Shown in pieces: positions 8,733 through 16,477 of a stretch of DNA of 64,000 nt. A program made the translations under genes and the position numbers. The DNA lies in NCBI GenBank assembly GCA_019323015.1, contig JAHWHY010000002.1, positions 1 to 64,000 on the forward strand, read 5' to 3'. This DNA is from Candidatus Woesearchaeota archaeon (GTDB lineage: Archaea > Nanobdellota > Nanobdellia > Woesearchaeales > ARS49). Numbering within the stretch: position 1 is the stretch's first letter; each line of letters begins with the position of its first letter. The notes under the pieces were generated by a model. The model searched no databases and was not told the DNA's origin. It worked only from the letters and a program-made list of their open reading frames with translations.

Positions 8733-8963
8733 ATGTCAGAAGAAAACTACACAAAATTTGAGATTGCAAGGATGCTTGGTTCAAGGGCACTGCAGATTTC
8801 CATGGGTGCTCCTTTTTTAGTCAAGCTTTCAGAAAAGCAGCTGGAAGAGATTGCGTTTAATCCTATTGCAATTGCAAAACTGGAGCTGGAGCATGATGCT
8901 CTTCCTTTGACTGTTAAGAGGCCTTTGCCTGGCAAGAAAAAAGCAGCAGCAAAAGCTTCTTAA
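8733..8963 (+). CDS. rpoK: DNA-directed RNA polymerase subunit K (Rpb6 homologue)
   Basis: A 76-residue protein. FEIARMLGSRALQISMGAP and NPIAIAKLELEHDALPLTVKRP match the conserved core of archaeal RpoK/Rpb6, which helps assemble and stabilise RNA polymerase. The family length is normal except for a short Ala/Lys tail. GGTGA at 8723-8727 lies six bases before the ATG at 8733. It is the last gene of the superoperon and ends exactly where the convergent LAGLIDADG-like gene ends. Confidence 0.93.
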   Translation: MSEENYTKFEIARMLGSRALQISMGAPFLVKLSEKQLEEIAFNPIAIAKLELEHDALPLTVKRPLPGKKKAAAKAS

Positions 8964-9920
8964 TTATTTTTTTCTTCTTTTGTTTCTTCTTTCTTCACGA
9001 ATTTTGTTTTTAGCTTGCTGGAATTTTCCATTGCTGTCGTATTTTTTGGTTTCTTTCCAATACCGATATGTTTCCTTTAATTCCCGCAGTTTTTCTTTGT
9101 TCCTGAATAACTTGTAATCTATTACTTTTTTGATGCTTTCCAGTTCGTTTATGACTATCTGGTCTGGTGTTTGGCGCGGGTTATACCTAGAATTTATTCC
9201 CAGCAAGTGCAGTGCAGTGTTTACTGCAGAAAGCAGTGATTCATTTCCTGATTTTGTGATGATTATTCTTGGGTGTATTCTTCTTATTTCTGAGCTTTGG
9301 ATTGTGCAGGATGAATAGCTGGGTATTGCCCTTGAGTCAAAAAATCCTTGTAGATAGCTTATCATCAATGTTTGGTTAGGTATGAATTCCTGCGGTATGC
9401 TTGTGTTGTTTTCTGTTATGCTTTTTATTCTGCTCATGAGATTTTTTGAATCATAGTATATTTTTTCAGCGCTTCTGTTAGCATAGTGTACTGTTGTTTG
9501 GGAATGTTTCAGCCTGAGAGCATTAAGGCTTTGCTTTACTGCTTTTTCAAGTTCAGAATCTCTTGTGATTATTGTTAGCCTTTTTTGGTCTATTTCATCA
9601 ACTTTTGATTGGTACACTCCGAGGAGATATGCGAATTGCTTTCTTTTTGTTAGGCCTGTGGGTGTTTCTTTTGTTCTTGTTGCGGATTGTCGGAAAGATA
9701 AAGGAAGTGTCCCTCTTTTTATCCAGCCGTATACTGTTGAGAAATTATCCTGTAATTCACAGCATTCCCTGTATGTCATGCCGTTAAGAAGGAGAAAAAT
9801 GCCGTCGTCAAAGCTTCGCAGGTCTCTTTGCATTTGTATGCTGTTGTTCTTTAAGTGGCGTATCTCCTGGAATATCCTGTGCACTTCTTCCTTTCTCGCT
9901 AAAAGCTCTTGCCTGTTCAT
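8964..9920 (-). CDS. LAGLIDADG-like protein with degenerate catalytic motifs
   Basis: The 318-residue product has a helix-turn-helix-like stretch (about 46-75, MTYRECCELQD to YGWIKRG). Two LAGLIDADG-type helices follow at about 96-106 (FAYLLGVYQSK) and 187-198 (SYLQGFFDSRA), each followed by strand-like segments as in homing endonucleases. The acidic residue normally near the end of each motif is Lys or Arg here, so metal-dependent cleavage is unlikely. The C-terminus is strongly basic. It is free-standing, not inside an intron or intein, and convergent with rpoK. A domesticated DNA-binding regulator is the best guess. The fold call rests on motif reading only. Confidence 0.6.
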   Translation of the reverse strand: MNRQELLARKEEVHRIFQEIRHLKNNSIQMQRDLRSFDDGIFLLLNGMTYRECCELQDNFSTVYGWIKRGTLPLSFRQSATRTKETPTGLTKRKQFAYLLGVYQSKVDEIDQKRLTIITRDSELEKAVKQSLNALRLKHSQTTVHYANRSAEKIYYDSKNLMSRIKSITENNTSIPQEFIPNQTLMISYLQGFFDSRAIPSYSSCTIQSSEIRRIHPRIIITKSGNESLLSAVNTALHLLGINSRYNPRQTPDQIVINELESIKKVIDYKLFRNKEKLRELKETYRYWKETKKYDSNGKFQQAKNKIREERRNKRRKK

Positions 9921-9943
9921 TGCTTTTGTTATATGGGGAAACT

Positions 9944-9952
9944 TTATAAATC
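9944..9952 (+). promoter_or_regulatory. TATA box of the DUF357 gene
   Basis: TTTATAAAT lies 20 bases before ATG 9973, a spacing that predicts a leaderless or near-leaderless transcript. It sits between the divergent LAGLIDADG-like gene and the DUF357 gene. Confidence 0.6.
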
Positions 9953-9972
9953 TTAAGTTACTTTATGAATTC

Positions 9973-10260
9973 ATGGATAAGATAACCAATGAGAAACTTG
10001 CAAAGTATTTTAATGTCACAGAGAGAGCTTTAGCTAAGGTGAAGATTGCTGAAGAGCAGAAGATTGACTGGAAAGCTAAAGCAGAAGATTTTCTTGATAT
10101 GGCTAAGCGTTATTTTGAGGATGCAAAGCACTTCAAGGAAAAAGGGGATATTGTAACTGCTTTTGCTGCCTTGAATTATGCGCATGGCTGGCTTGATGCA
10201 GGCGCTAGACTCGGGTTGTTTGATGTCGGAAGGGATTCCGAGCTTTTCACAGTAGATTAG
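9973..10260 (+). CDS. DUF357 family protein
   Basis: A 95-residue helical protein. AEDFLDMAKRYFEDAKHF, AALNYAHGWLDAGARLGLFDV and the ending LFTVD match the archaeal DUF357 family, whose function is unknown. The open frame extends far upstream, but that part is antisense to the neighbouring gene; ATG 9973 placed after the TATA box is the credible start. The last 13 codons (FDVGRDSELFTVD) are repeated as FDVDGDSELFTVDEKI exactly 100 bases downstream in another frame, so the 3' end seems to have been replaced or duplicated. Confidence 0.85.
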   Translation: MDKITNEKLAKYFNVTERALAKVKIAEEQKIDWKAKAEDFLDMAKRYFEDAKHFKEKGDIVTAFAALNYAHGWLDAGARLGLFDVGRDSELFTVD

Positions 10261-10369
10261 ATTTGAACTACAATTAGCGACATCAAACGAAAATGCCTCC
10301 CACCCACCCCCAAGCGCGTTTGATGTTGATGGAGACAGTGAATTGTTCACTGTTGATGAAAAGATTTAA
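10219..10369 (+). repeat. Duplicated DUF357 3' end with inverted repeat
   Basis: The codons for FDVxxDSELFTVD occur at 10219-10257 and again, with many synonymous differences, at 10319-10357, where they continue as EKI and a stop (to 10369). The second copy is 100 bases away, hence out of frame. Between them ACATCAAACG (10280-10289) pairs with CGTTTGATGT (10317-10326), and the loop holds a C-rich run (about 10296-10311) that is G-rich on the other strand. It looks like a displaced original gene end. Confidence 0.7.
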
Positions 10370-10394
10370 ATAAACTAAATCTAATTTCTGTATT

Positions 10395-10943
10395 ATGCGT
10401 GATGTAATAAAAGAGGATATACTTTCTGTATTAGAAGAGGCCATCAAGATTCTTAAGTCAGATGAGCGTCCTGTTGAAGAATTGGGGGAGCTTAGTAATC
10501 ACATTATTCATGATGCCTCTATTTTTCAGGATGAGGATTCTGTATCTATAGCTGTCTTGATTTATGCCTTGTCTAATGTTATCAAGTATTGCCACGAGCA
10601 GAACATAAGCTACGCATCTATTGTAAAGAACATTGAAACTGCTTATGAAGAGCTCTCAAAGAATAATATAACTGGATACAGGACAACTATAAAGAAGTGT
10701 TTTGAGCAGATAAGGAAGATTGACCAGAAATTAAAGGTTTATGTTCAGGAGGTTCTTGACAGGGCAAGGATAAAGAAGGGAAGCAAGCTTCACCAGCATG
10801 GCATCAGTGTTGCAAAAGCTGCTGAGATTCTTGGCTTGACTCAGTGGGAGCTTCAGGATTATGTGGGAAAGCAGAAATATTTTGACATAAAGGAGATTCC
10901 CACCAGGCAAAGGTTAAAGATAGCAAGGGAGATTTTCAAATGA
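10395..10943 (+). CDS. Helical protein with C-terminal HTH, partner of PIN protein
   Basis: A 182-residue mostly alpha-helical protein. The last 45 residues (ISVAKAAEILGLTQWELQDYVG) form a helix-turn-helix typical of antitoxins or DNA-binding regulators, while the N-terminal part (about 1-130) looks like a helical bundle. A TATA-like ATTTAAATA at 10365-10373 lies 21 bases before the ATG, so the transcript is probably leaderless. The stop overlaps the next gene's start as ATGA. The pairing with a PIN-domain protein resembles a VapBC-type toxin-antitoxin or an RNA-processing pair; this is inference from context. Confidence 0.7.
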   Translation: MRDVIKEDILSVLEEAIKILKSDERPVEELGELSNHIIHDASIFQDEDSVSIAVLIYALSNVIKYCHEQNISYASIVKNIETAYEELSKNNITGYRTTIKKCFEQIRKIDQKLKVYVQEVLDRARIKKGSKLHQHGISVAKAAEILGLTQWELQDYVGKQKYFDIKEIPTRQRLKIAREIFK

Positions 10944-11632
10944 AGGCGATTTTGTTTGATGCAGGGCCAATCATAAGCTTGACTACGAATAATTTGCTGT
11001 GGTTGTTGGAGCCTTTAAAGGAAAAATTCGGCGGGGAATTCTATCTTACAGAGGGTGTCAGGAAAGAGCTTATTGAGAAGCCTTTGAGAACAAAGAAGTT
11101 TAAGTTTGAGGCTTTGCAGGTCCAGTACATGATTGATAAGGGCGTTCTCAAGATTATTAAGGATGGAAAGTTAAGAAACAAGGCAGAGCGATTGATTGAT
11201 TTGGCTAATGGTATTTTTTTTGTTCATGGAAATCCATTGAAAACCCTGCAGTTAGGTGAGCTTGAGAGTCTTGCTGCTGCAAAGATGATGGATATTCCGT
11301 ATATTGTTGTTGATGAGCGAGTTACAAGATTGCTTTTGGAGAATCCTGGCCAGCTTGAGGAATTGCTTGAAAAAAGGCTTCATGCAGATGTTCATGTGAA
11401 GAGTGCGCGGCTTGCAAAACTTCACAAGCAGGTGGAGGGTGTGAAGTTGATTCGCTCTTTTGAGCTTGTTGCAATAGCATACGAGCTAGGGCTCCTGGAT
11501 AGGTATGTTGTAAAGGTTCCTGATGCAAGAAAGCAGTTATTGCAGGCAGTCTTGTGGGGCATAAAGCTGAATGGCTGTTCAGTTGGCCAGAGAGAGATTG
11601 ATGAGATTGTGAGGATTGAATTAAAGAAATAA
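10940..11632 (+). CDS. PIN-domain-like protein (putative ribonuclease)
   Basis: The 230-residue product starts MKAILFDAGPIISL, where Asp7 fits the first metal ligand of PIN nucleases. The following acidic residues in VRKELIEKP, LGELESLAAAKMMDIPYIVVDE fit the remaining ligands. It is longer than a typical VapC (about 130 residues) and has an extra C-terminal helical part. PIN proteins cleave RNA. It overlaps the HTH gene by four bases, so the two are translationally coupled and probably interact. The call rests on motif pattern; the role as toxin or housekeeping RNase is unresolved. Confidence 0.65.
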   Translation: MKAILFDAGPIISLTTNNLLWLLEPLKEKFGGEFYLTEGVRKELIEKPLRTKKFKFEALQVQYMIDKGVLKIIKDGKLRNKAERLIDLANGIFFVHGNPLKTLQLGELESLAAAKMMDIPYIVVDERVTRLLLENPGQLEELLEKRLHADVHVKSARLAKLHKQVEGVKLIRSFELVAIAYELGLLDRYVVKVPDARKQLLQAVLWGIKLNGCSVGQREIDEIVRIELKK

Positions 11633-11633
11633 A

Positions 11634-11711
11634 AACCTTTAAATACTTAATCAAAGATTCTGGCAAGTATCAACTGAAAAAATAAGGTCCTGCGGGACTG
11701 GCAGGTGAAGA
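11634..11711 (+). promoter_or_regulatory. TATA box and structured leader of pdaD
   Basis: CCTTTAAATACTT at about 11636-11648 is a TATA-like box. The leader can fold in two exclusive ways: GTCC/GGAC (11687-11690 with 11695-11698), or CCTGC/GCAGG (11689-11693 with 11701-11705). The second pairs part of the AGGTGA ribosome binding site (11703-11708). This could switch translation of the decarboxylase on or off. It is seen in the sequence, with function inferred. Confidence 0.4.
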
Positions 11712-12296
11712 TTGAATTATGAAAAAACCAAAGATCCGCCGGCAATTAAGGATCCGCCAAGAACATTGGTTGGAAACATAGTTCCTAAAGATTTTTTTAT
11801 TACCTCTGGGATTGGCCAGAGTGATATAACAATTCATGCTGGTTCTTTTCATCTTGCCCTGAAAGATGCGCGCATAGAGCGATGCAATATCCTGACATAT
11901 TCTTCTATACTGCCGGGCACAGCAAATAAGATAGAGTTTAATCCTGAAAATCTAACACATGGGGCAGAGCTAAAGACTATAATGGCTTGTGCAGATGTGA
12001 AAAACGGCGAGCGTGCGACAGCTGCTGTGATTTTTGGCTGGCTTTATAATAAGAAAACAGGGGAAAAATATGGCGGCTTGGTTTGTGAATATAACGGCAG
12101 CAAGACAGAAGAAGAAGCAAAAGACGAATTAAAAGCAAGCCTTAAGGAAATATATGGAGCAGGTTATTCTGATAATTTTGAACTGAAAGATGTGGAGATT
12201 CATTCAAGAAGTTTTGTTCCTGAGAAAAAATTTGGGACTGCTCTTGTTGCCTTGTGTTTTGTCAACTTTGAGCAGCCAGTGTTGAATAAAAATTAA
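11712..12296 (+). CDS. pdaD: Pyruvoyl-dependent arginine decarboxylase
   Basis: The enzyme converts arginine to agmatine and CO2, the first step of archaeal polyamine synthesis. The 194-residue proenzyme has VPKDFFITSGIGQSD, HLALKDARIERCNILTYSSILP, GLVCEYNG and a C-terminal ALVALCFV, all matching the PdaD family. Self-cleavage between Ser64 and Ser65 of the YSSILP motif would create the pyruvoyl group. The N-terminus is about 20 residues longer than in Methanocaldococcus. No ATG is in frame; TTG 11712 follows AGGTGA by three bases and is the best start. It is convergent with the DUF333 gene, overlapping by four bases. Confidence 0.88.
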   Translation: MNYEKTKDPPAIKDPPRTLVGNIVPKDFFITSGIGQSDITIHAGSFHLALKDARIERCNILTYSSILPGTANKIEFNPENLTHGAELKTIMACADVKNGERATAAVIFGWLYNKKTGEKYGGLVCEYNGSKTEEEAKDELKASLKEIYGAGYSDNFELKDVEIHSRSFVPEKKFGTALVALCFVNFEQPVLNKN

Positions 12297-12943
12297 TTAA
12301 CATCTGTTACTTTCCAGTTTTCTATTGTTACTTGTGTTGGTTTTTGGTCTGCATCAGATAGTTTTACTGTAAAGCATCCAGGACATCTTGCAGTCATTAC
12401 TTCAACTACAGTCAGGCCGTATTGTTCCCCTACTGTATCTATTGCTGTTTTTGCTGCAAATTTCTGCTGGTCATCAAGCTCCCAGATTCTTGCACAGCCG
12501 CTTATTGTTGCAACCCAGGTGTATCCTGCTGGTCCTAGGCATCCGTGTTCATCTCTTTGCCCGCCTATTGGTTCTGGAAGGACTTCTGTAAAGATTCTTC
12601 CGTCTGGAGTCCTGCATTGTCTTGGATGGCTCTCCATAACTGGGAATCCTGCATCAATACATTGTTCAAAATCTGTTATCTTGAAGTAGTCTTCAAACTT
12701 GTTTTGTCCTGGGAAGCATTTGCCGTAGTAATAATCCCATGCAAGGCATTCGCTGTTGTCATCAAATATGCAGTAGCCCATTGTCTCTCCGCCAGGACCA
12801 AACCGCACTTTGTATTCATAGCCCATTTGCACGCACTTTACTGCTGCAGGGTTTGCCTGTCTTTGAGGGTATTGCTCCTGAACAACATATATCAACGCAA
12901 TAAGTGCTGCTATTATCAATACTGGAACTAATAGTTTTTTCAT
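12293..12943 (-). CDS. DUF333-containing membrane-anchored secreted protein
   Basis: A 216-residue protein with an N-terminal membrane helix (about 4-21). A DUF333-like module spans about 31-75 (NPAAVKCVQMGYEY, MGYCIFDDNSECLAWDYYYGKC). A second Cys-containing module, ITDFEQCIDAGFPVMESHPRQC (about 89-120), is followed by a small domain with CPGCF. DUF333 modules are extracellular and of unknown function. It is probably the last gene of the MoxR/VWA operon, six bases after the transglutaminase gene. Its many paired Cys suggest disulfides outside the cell. Confidence 0.75.
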   Translation of the reverse strand: MKKLLVPVLIIAALIALIYVVQEQYPQRQANPAAVKCVQMGYEYKVRFGPGGETMGYCIFDDNSECLAWDYYYGKCFPGQNKFEDYFKITDFEQCIDAGFPVMESHPRQCRTPDGRIFTEVLPEPIGGQRDEHGCLGPAGYTWVATISGCARIWELDDQQKFAAKTAIDTVGEQYGLTVVEVMTARCPGCFTVKLSDADQKPTQVTIENWKVTDVN

Positions 12944-12949
12944 TTCAAA

Positions 12950-13876
12950 TCACCTCTTTTCTTGCCATAAAATTGTCTGCAGTGGTTTGCTGCAGGCCAT
13001 CATCATCATTAATTGGTTTTTATCAGGCCCTTTTTTGCCAGGGCATAATAGCAAGCCAGGAATAGCTGTGTGGTATCTTAATCCTTCTAAGCACCAGCGG
13101 TTAATGTAGGGTAATATGTCGCCAGAGTCTCTTCCTTCTGCATATACAATTGCATTAATATTTCCCTTTTCATCCAAAACCTGCCCTTTGTCTGTGATGT
13201 CCACAAATTTTCTTTGTGTAGGGTCCACCCCATGCCAGTTTCCGTCAACATAGACTTGTGCATAAACATGGCCTTGGGTATCACCAAACCAGCAGTTGTT
13301 TTTCTTTTGCCCATCTGCCCAATTTTTATTATACGCCTGTAAATATTTTGTAGGGATGCCGTTTGTTCTTGCAAGAGTAATAAATACTCTGCCATACTGA
13401 TCGCAATAATTATCATTGATTCCTTTCTTAAAAATATCAGTAACTGTTAAGTCCCAGGAATTGTCGTCGTCTTTTTTGTATTTTGAAAATTCATCAAGTA
13501 GTTTGAATATCCCCCTGATTTGATTAAATTCTAATCTATTTTCTTCCCAAGGCTTTACTTTTCTTCCGGGCTTAACATCTCCTAAAGAAATCGGACGAAT
13601 TTTCAATTGCTTTATTTCATAATCAGGTGCGGTATATTTTCCTGGCTGAAGATAGTATTTTGCTTCTGCGTTTATGCTTGGTTTTCTTGATTCTGTTACA
13701 GTTCCAATTCTTGGCATTGCTGTGCTTGGGGCAGGTTGAGGTGTTGGTATGGGGACATAGCTTGGCGGCGTCATTTGCCAGGCTTTTCCAGATGCTTCCA
13801 GATAAACCATGCTGAAAATTCCTGCTATTGCTATCAATAATAGGATAACTACCAGTATCACCTCTTCTTTTTTCAT
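12950..13876 (-). CDS. Membrane-anchored transglutaminase-like protein
   Basis: The 308-residue product has an N-terminal membrane helix (about 6-26), a Pro-rich linker (about 37-55) and a transglutaminase-like core. The catalytic triad is visible: Cys158 in YCDQYGRVFITLART, His203 in GHVYAQVYVDGNW and Asp218 in VDPT. Such domains act as cysteine proteases or protein cross-linking enzymes. In MoxR/DUF58 operons a transglutaminase gene is a frequent companion. The start overlaps the DUF58 stop by four bases, so it belongs to the operon. The domain should lie outside the membrane. Confidence 0.85.
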   Translation of the reverse strand: MKKEEVILVVILLLIAIAGIFSMVYLEASGKAWQMTPPSYVPIPTPQPAPSTAMPRIGTVTESRKPSINAEAKYYLQPGKYTAPDYEIKQLKIRPISLGDVKPGRKVKPWEENRLEFNQIRGIFKLLDEFSKYKKDDDNSWDLTVTDIFKKGINDNYCDQYGRVFITLARTNGIPTKYLQAYNKNWADGQKKNNCWFGDTQGHVYAQVYVDGNWHGVDPTQRKFVDITDKGQVLDEKGNINAIVYAEGRDSGDILPYINRWCLEGLRYHTAIPGLLLCPGKKGPDKNQLMMMMACSKPLQTILWQEKR

Positions 13877-14724
13877 CTTAACATATCATAAAAAGCATCA
13901 AATACAGGATAGTTTGTGCTGAAGCTGAAGAATTTTGCGCCGACTTCTGTGCAGGCGTTTTTTATTTTTGCTTTGTGTTCTTTCAGCTGTTCAAGGTATT
14001 TTTGCCTAGAGTATGGTGTTATGAATGTTCTCATGTGGTCTTTTGTCTCTGCATCAATCAATTTAAAATCACCATCTAAATCCAGGTCAGTTTCTACTTT
14101 GTCAAGCACCTGAACTAAGATTATGTCATGCTGTTTATACCTATACAAAACAGACCTTATCTGTTCAACATCATATAGAAAGTCAGATACTATCACTATC
14201 ATGGATTTTGTGTTTATCAGTTGCTTGTATTTTGCCAGGCTTATTGCAAAGTTGCTTGTTCCTTTTGGTTTTCTGTTATTAAGATAATCTAATATTGTGA
14301 GGATTTGTTTTTTTCCTTTTTTTGGCTTGAACATCTCTAGTTTTTCTGCAAATGTAGACAACACGAATTTTTCATTGTTTTTCAGGGCCATGTAGGCGTA
14401 TCCCAGGCCTATCATTGATGCATAGTCTGATTTTTTTGTTTTTCCTATGCCAAATCCCATGCTGCCAGAAAAATCCACGACAATATGAACTATCAAGTTT
14501 CTTTCTTCTTCATAGCTCTTGACAAATAATTTGTCTGTTCGTGCAAAGACTTTCCAGTCTATTGTCCTGAAGTCATCTCCTGGTGTGTACATGCTGTGGT
14601 CCTTGAAAATCATTCCTCTTCCTGTTGCATTTGTCTGGTGCTCTCCTGCAAAGTTGGATGTTATTCTTTTATTTATTATCAAGCTTAGTTTGTCCAACTT
14701 CCGCAGGAAACTTAAGTCAATCAT
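13873..14724 (-). CDS. DUF58 protein (VWA-like, MoxR partner)
   Basis: A 283-residue cytosolic DUF58 protein. The signature GDDFRTIDWKVFARTDKLFVKSYEEE and a VWA-like metal site VVDFSGSM are clear. DUF58 proteins are regularly encoded next to MoxR ATPases and are thought to act as adaptors in maturing metal-containing or membrane complexes. It overlaps the moxR gene upstream and the transglutaminase gene downstream by four bases each, indicating tight translational coupling. Confidence 0.92.
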   Translation of the reverse strand: MIDLSFLRKLDKLSLIINKRITSNFAGEHQTNATGRGMIFKDHSMYTPGDDFRTIDWKVFARTDKLFVKSYEEERNLIVHIVVDFSGSMGFGIGKTKKSDYASMIGLGYAYMALKNNEKFVLSTFAEKLEMFKPKKGKKQILTILDYLNNRKPKGTSNFAISLAKYKQLINTKSMIVIVSDFLYDVEQIRSVLYRYKQHDIILVQVLDKVETDLDLDGDFKLIDAETKDHMRTFITPYSRQKYLEQLKEHKAKIKNACTEVGAKFFSFSTNYPVFDAFYDMLR

Positions 14725-15656
14725 TTTAGTATGGATTTGATTACAGCATCTTCATCCATGTTTTGCCTCTCTGCCTCAAAGCTCAGGATTATCCTGTGTC
14801 TCAGGATTGGGTATGCCATTGTGTTTATGTCTGTTTTTGAGACGTATTTTCTTCCTTCCATCAGTGCTCTTGCTTTTGATGCAAGTACCAGGCCGATTGA
14901 TGCTCTTGGTGATGCTCCGTACTCTATCAGGTCTTTTTTCTTTCTTGTGTTGTTGACTACTTGGACTGCATACTTTTTTAGGTCATTTGCTATTGGTACT
15001 TGTCTTGTTATGCCCTGCAGATAAACCAGGTTGTCTTTCTTAAGAATAGGTTTTAGGTTTATTTTCTTGACTTCTTCTGCATATCTGTTTACGATTTCTA
15101 CTTCATCCTTGAATTCTGGATAGTCTGTCTTGATTTTTAGCAGGAACCTGTCGCTCTGTGCCTCTGGCAAAGGATATGTTCCTTCCTGCTCTATTGGGTT
15201 TTGTGTTGCAAGCACAAAGAATGGCTCTTCCAGCTTGTATGTTGATGTTCCTAGTGTGACCTGTCTCTCCTGCATCGCCTCTAGTAAAGCAGATTGTGTT
15301 TTTGGCGTTGCCCTGTTTATCTCGTCTGCCAATACAATGTTTGCAAATATTGGTCCTGGCTGGAACTTGAAGTTTCTTTTGCCAGAGCTTGTCTCTTCTA
15401 TGATGTATGTTCCTGTTATGTCTGAGGGCATCAGGTCTGGTGTGTTCTGTATCCTTGAGAATTTCAGGTCCATCAGGTCAGACATTGTCTTGACTGCAAG
15501 TGTTTTTGCCAGTCCTGGATATCCTTCTAGTATTGAGTGGGAGTTTGTCAGCAGTGATACAGTCATCTGCTTTAGCACCTCGTCCTGCCCAACAATTACT
15601 TTGCCTAGTTCATGCATTATTCGGTCAAATGCTCTTTTTGTTTCCTCGATTTTCAT
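14721..15656 (-). CDS. moxR: MoxR-family AAA+ ATPase
   Basis: A 311-residue AAA+ protein with Walker A GYPGLAKT (residues 45-52), Walker B VLADEINRA (about 110-118) and sensor 1 LATQNP. The C-terminal lid includes GASPRASIGLVLASKARA and AYPILRHRI, as in MoxR/RavA proteins. MoxR ATPases act as chaperones that remodel partner proteins carrying VWA domains, several of which are encoded in the same operon here. It is preceded by a 27-base gap with an AGGTTGAT-like ribosome binding site. Confidence 0.95.
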   Translation of the reverse strand: MKIEETKRAFDRIMHELGKVIVGQDEVLKQMTVSLLTNSHSILEGYPGLAKTLAVKTMSDLMDLKFSRIQNTPDLMPSDITGTYIIEETSSGKRNFKFQPGPIFANIVLADEINRATPKTQSALLEAMQERQVTLGTSTYKLEEPFFVLATQNPIEQEGTYPLPEAQSDRFLLKIKTDYPEFKDEVEIVNRYAEEVKKINLKPILKKDNLVYLQGITRQVPIANDLKKYAVQVVNNTRKKKDLIEYGASPRASIGLVLASKARALMEGRKYVSKTDINTMAYPILRHRIILSFEAERQNMDEDAVIKSILK

Positions 15657-15683
15657 GTTAAATCAACCTCCGATTAATTTGAT

Positions 15684-16475
15684 TTAGTTTTCTTTCGTAA
15701 TCTCGCGAAAATAACTCTTGACGATTTTTTGGTATCCTTTTGGTATGCTTTCTTCATAGCTTGCGTCTGTTGATGCAGCTATTTCTGTCGGCACTGTGCT
15801 TCTGAACTTCCTGTGCTCTGGCTCTTTTACTTTGCTTATGTCTGCATCGCTTTTGATGGGATTGAGCTCTAGCTGCAATTGCTCATTTCCCAGTTCTGCT
15901 ATTGATTTTTCTCCGTATATTTCATCTTCATCTGGGTTTCCTTCTTCAAATGCAAGGAGTGTCTCGTCTATTTCATACTCTTTTGAGTTTCTGGCGAATT
16001 CTTTTACTTCTTGTATTGCCTTGTGTGTGTCCAGGAACCGAACATTATATGCTGATGCTCCTATTATCAGGAATGCAACAACAAAAAGCAAAAACAATTC
16101 TCTGGATAATTTTCCAAAGCTGAAAAAGTATGATGTCATTGTGTGTTTCATTCCTTTAAGCACGTCCTTGTTCAGGCTTTCAACAATCTCATACTCTTTG
16201 TCAGTATTGTCTGCTGCTGTTATGAGTTGTTCTTTTAGTTCAGGGACTTTTTCTTCAACGTGCTTGTATGTCACTTTCTTTCTTCCGTGATACCCGTGCA
16301 CTATTGCGTATATTCCTGTTGGTATGAGTGCATACAGCAAGGGAAGTGTCAGCAAAAAGAAGGCAAGGTTTGATACAAGAAAGACAACAAGCGTGTCAAG
16401 AAACCAGGTTAGTATATTTACCTGTAGTAATGTCAGTTTCAGTTCTCTTAGTGCTTGTTGTATTGGTTTAGCCAT
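15684..16475 (-). CDS. Membrane protein of the MoxR/VWA operon
   Basis: A 263-residue protein starting MAKPIQQALRELK. Two closely spaced hydrophobic segments lie at about 20-60 and another at about 127-145. A charged stretch of about 65 residues lies between them, and the last 100 residues are acidic and polar. I chose ATG 16475, two bases after the preceding stop, over the upstream ATG 16484. No family is recognised. Its place between the coiled-coil and MoxR genes suggests that it is a structural part of the same membrane complex. Confidence 0.7.
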   Translation of the reverse strand: MAKPIQQALRELKLTLLQVNILTWFLDTLVVFLVSNLAFFLLTLPLLYALIPTGIYAIVHGYHGRKKVTYKHVEEKVPELKEQLITAADNTDKEYEIVESLNKDVLKGMKHTMTSYFFSFGKLSRELFLLFVVAFLIIGASAYNVRFLDTHKAIQEVKEFARNSKEYEIDETLLAFEEGNPDEDEIYGEKSIAELGNEQLQLELNPIKSDADISKVKEPEHRKFRSTVPTEIAASTDASYEESIPKGYQKIVKSYFREITKEN

Positions 16476-16477
16476 TT

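Noticed and set aside
9565..9972. N-terminal extension of the DUF357 frame
   Set aside because: This part is antisense to the LAGLIDADG-like gene, and the TATA box and family start point to ATG 9973.
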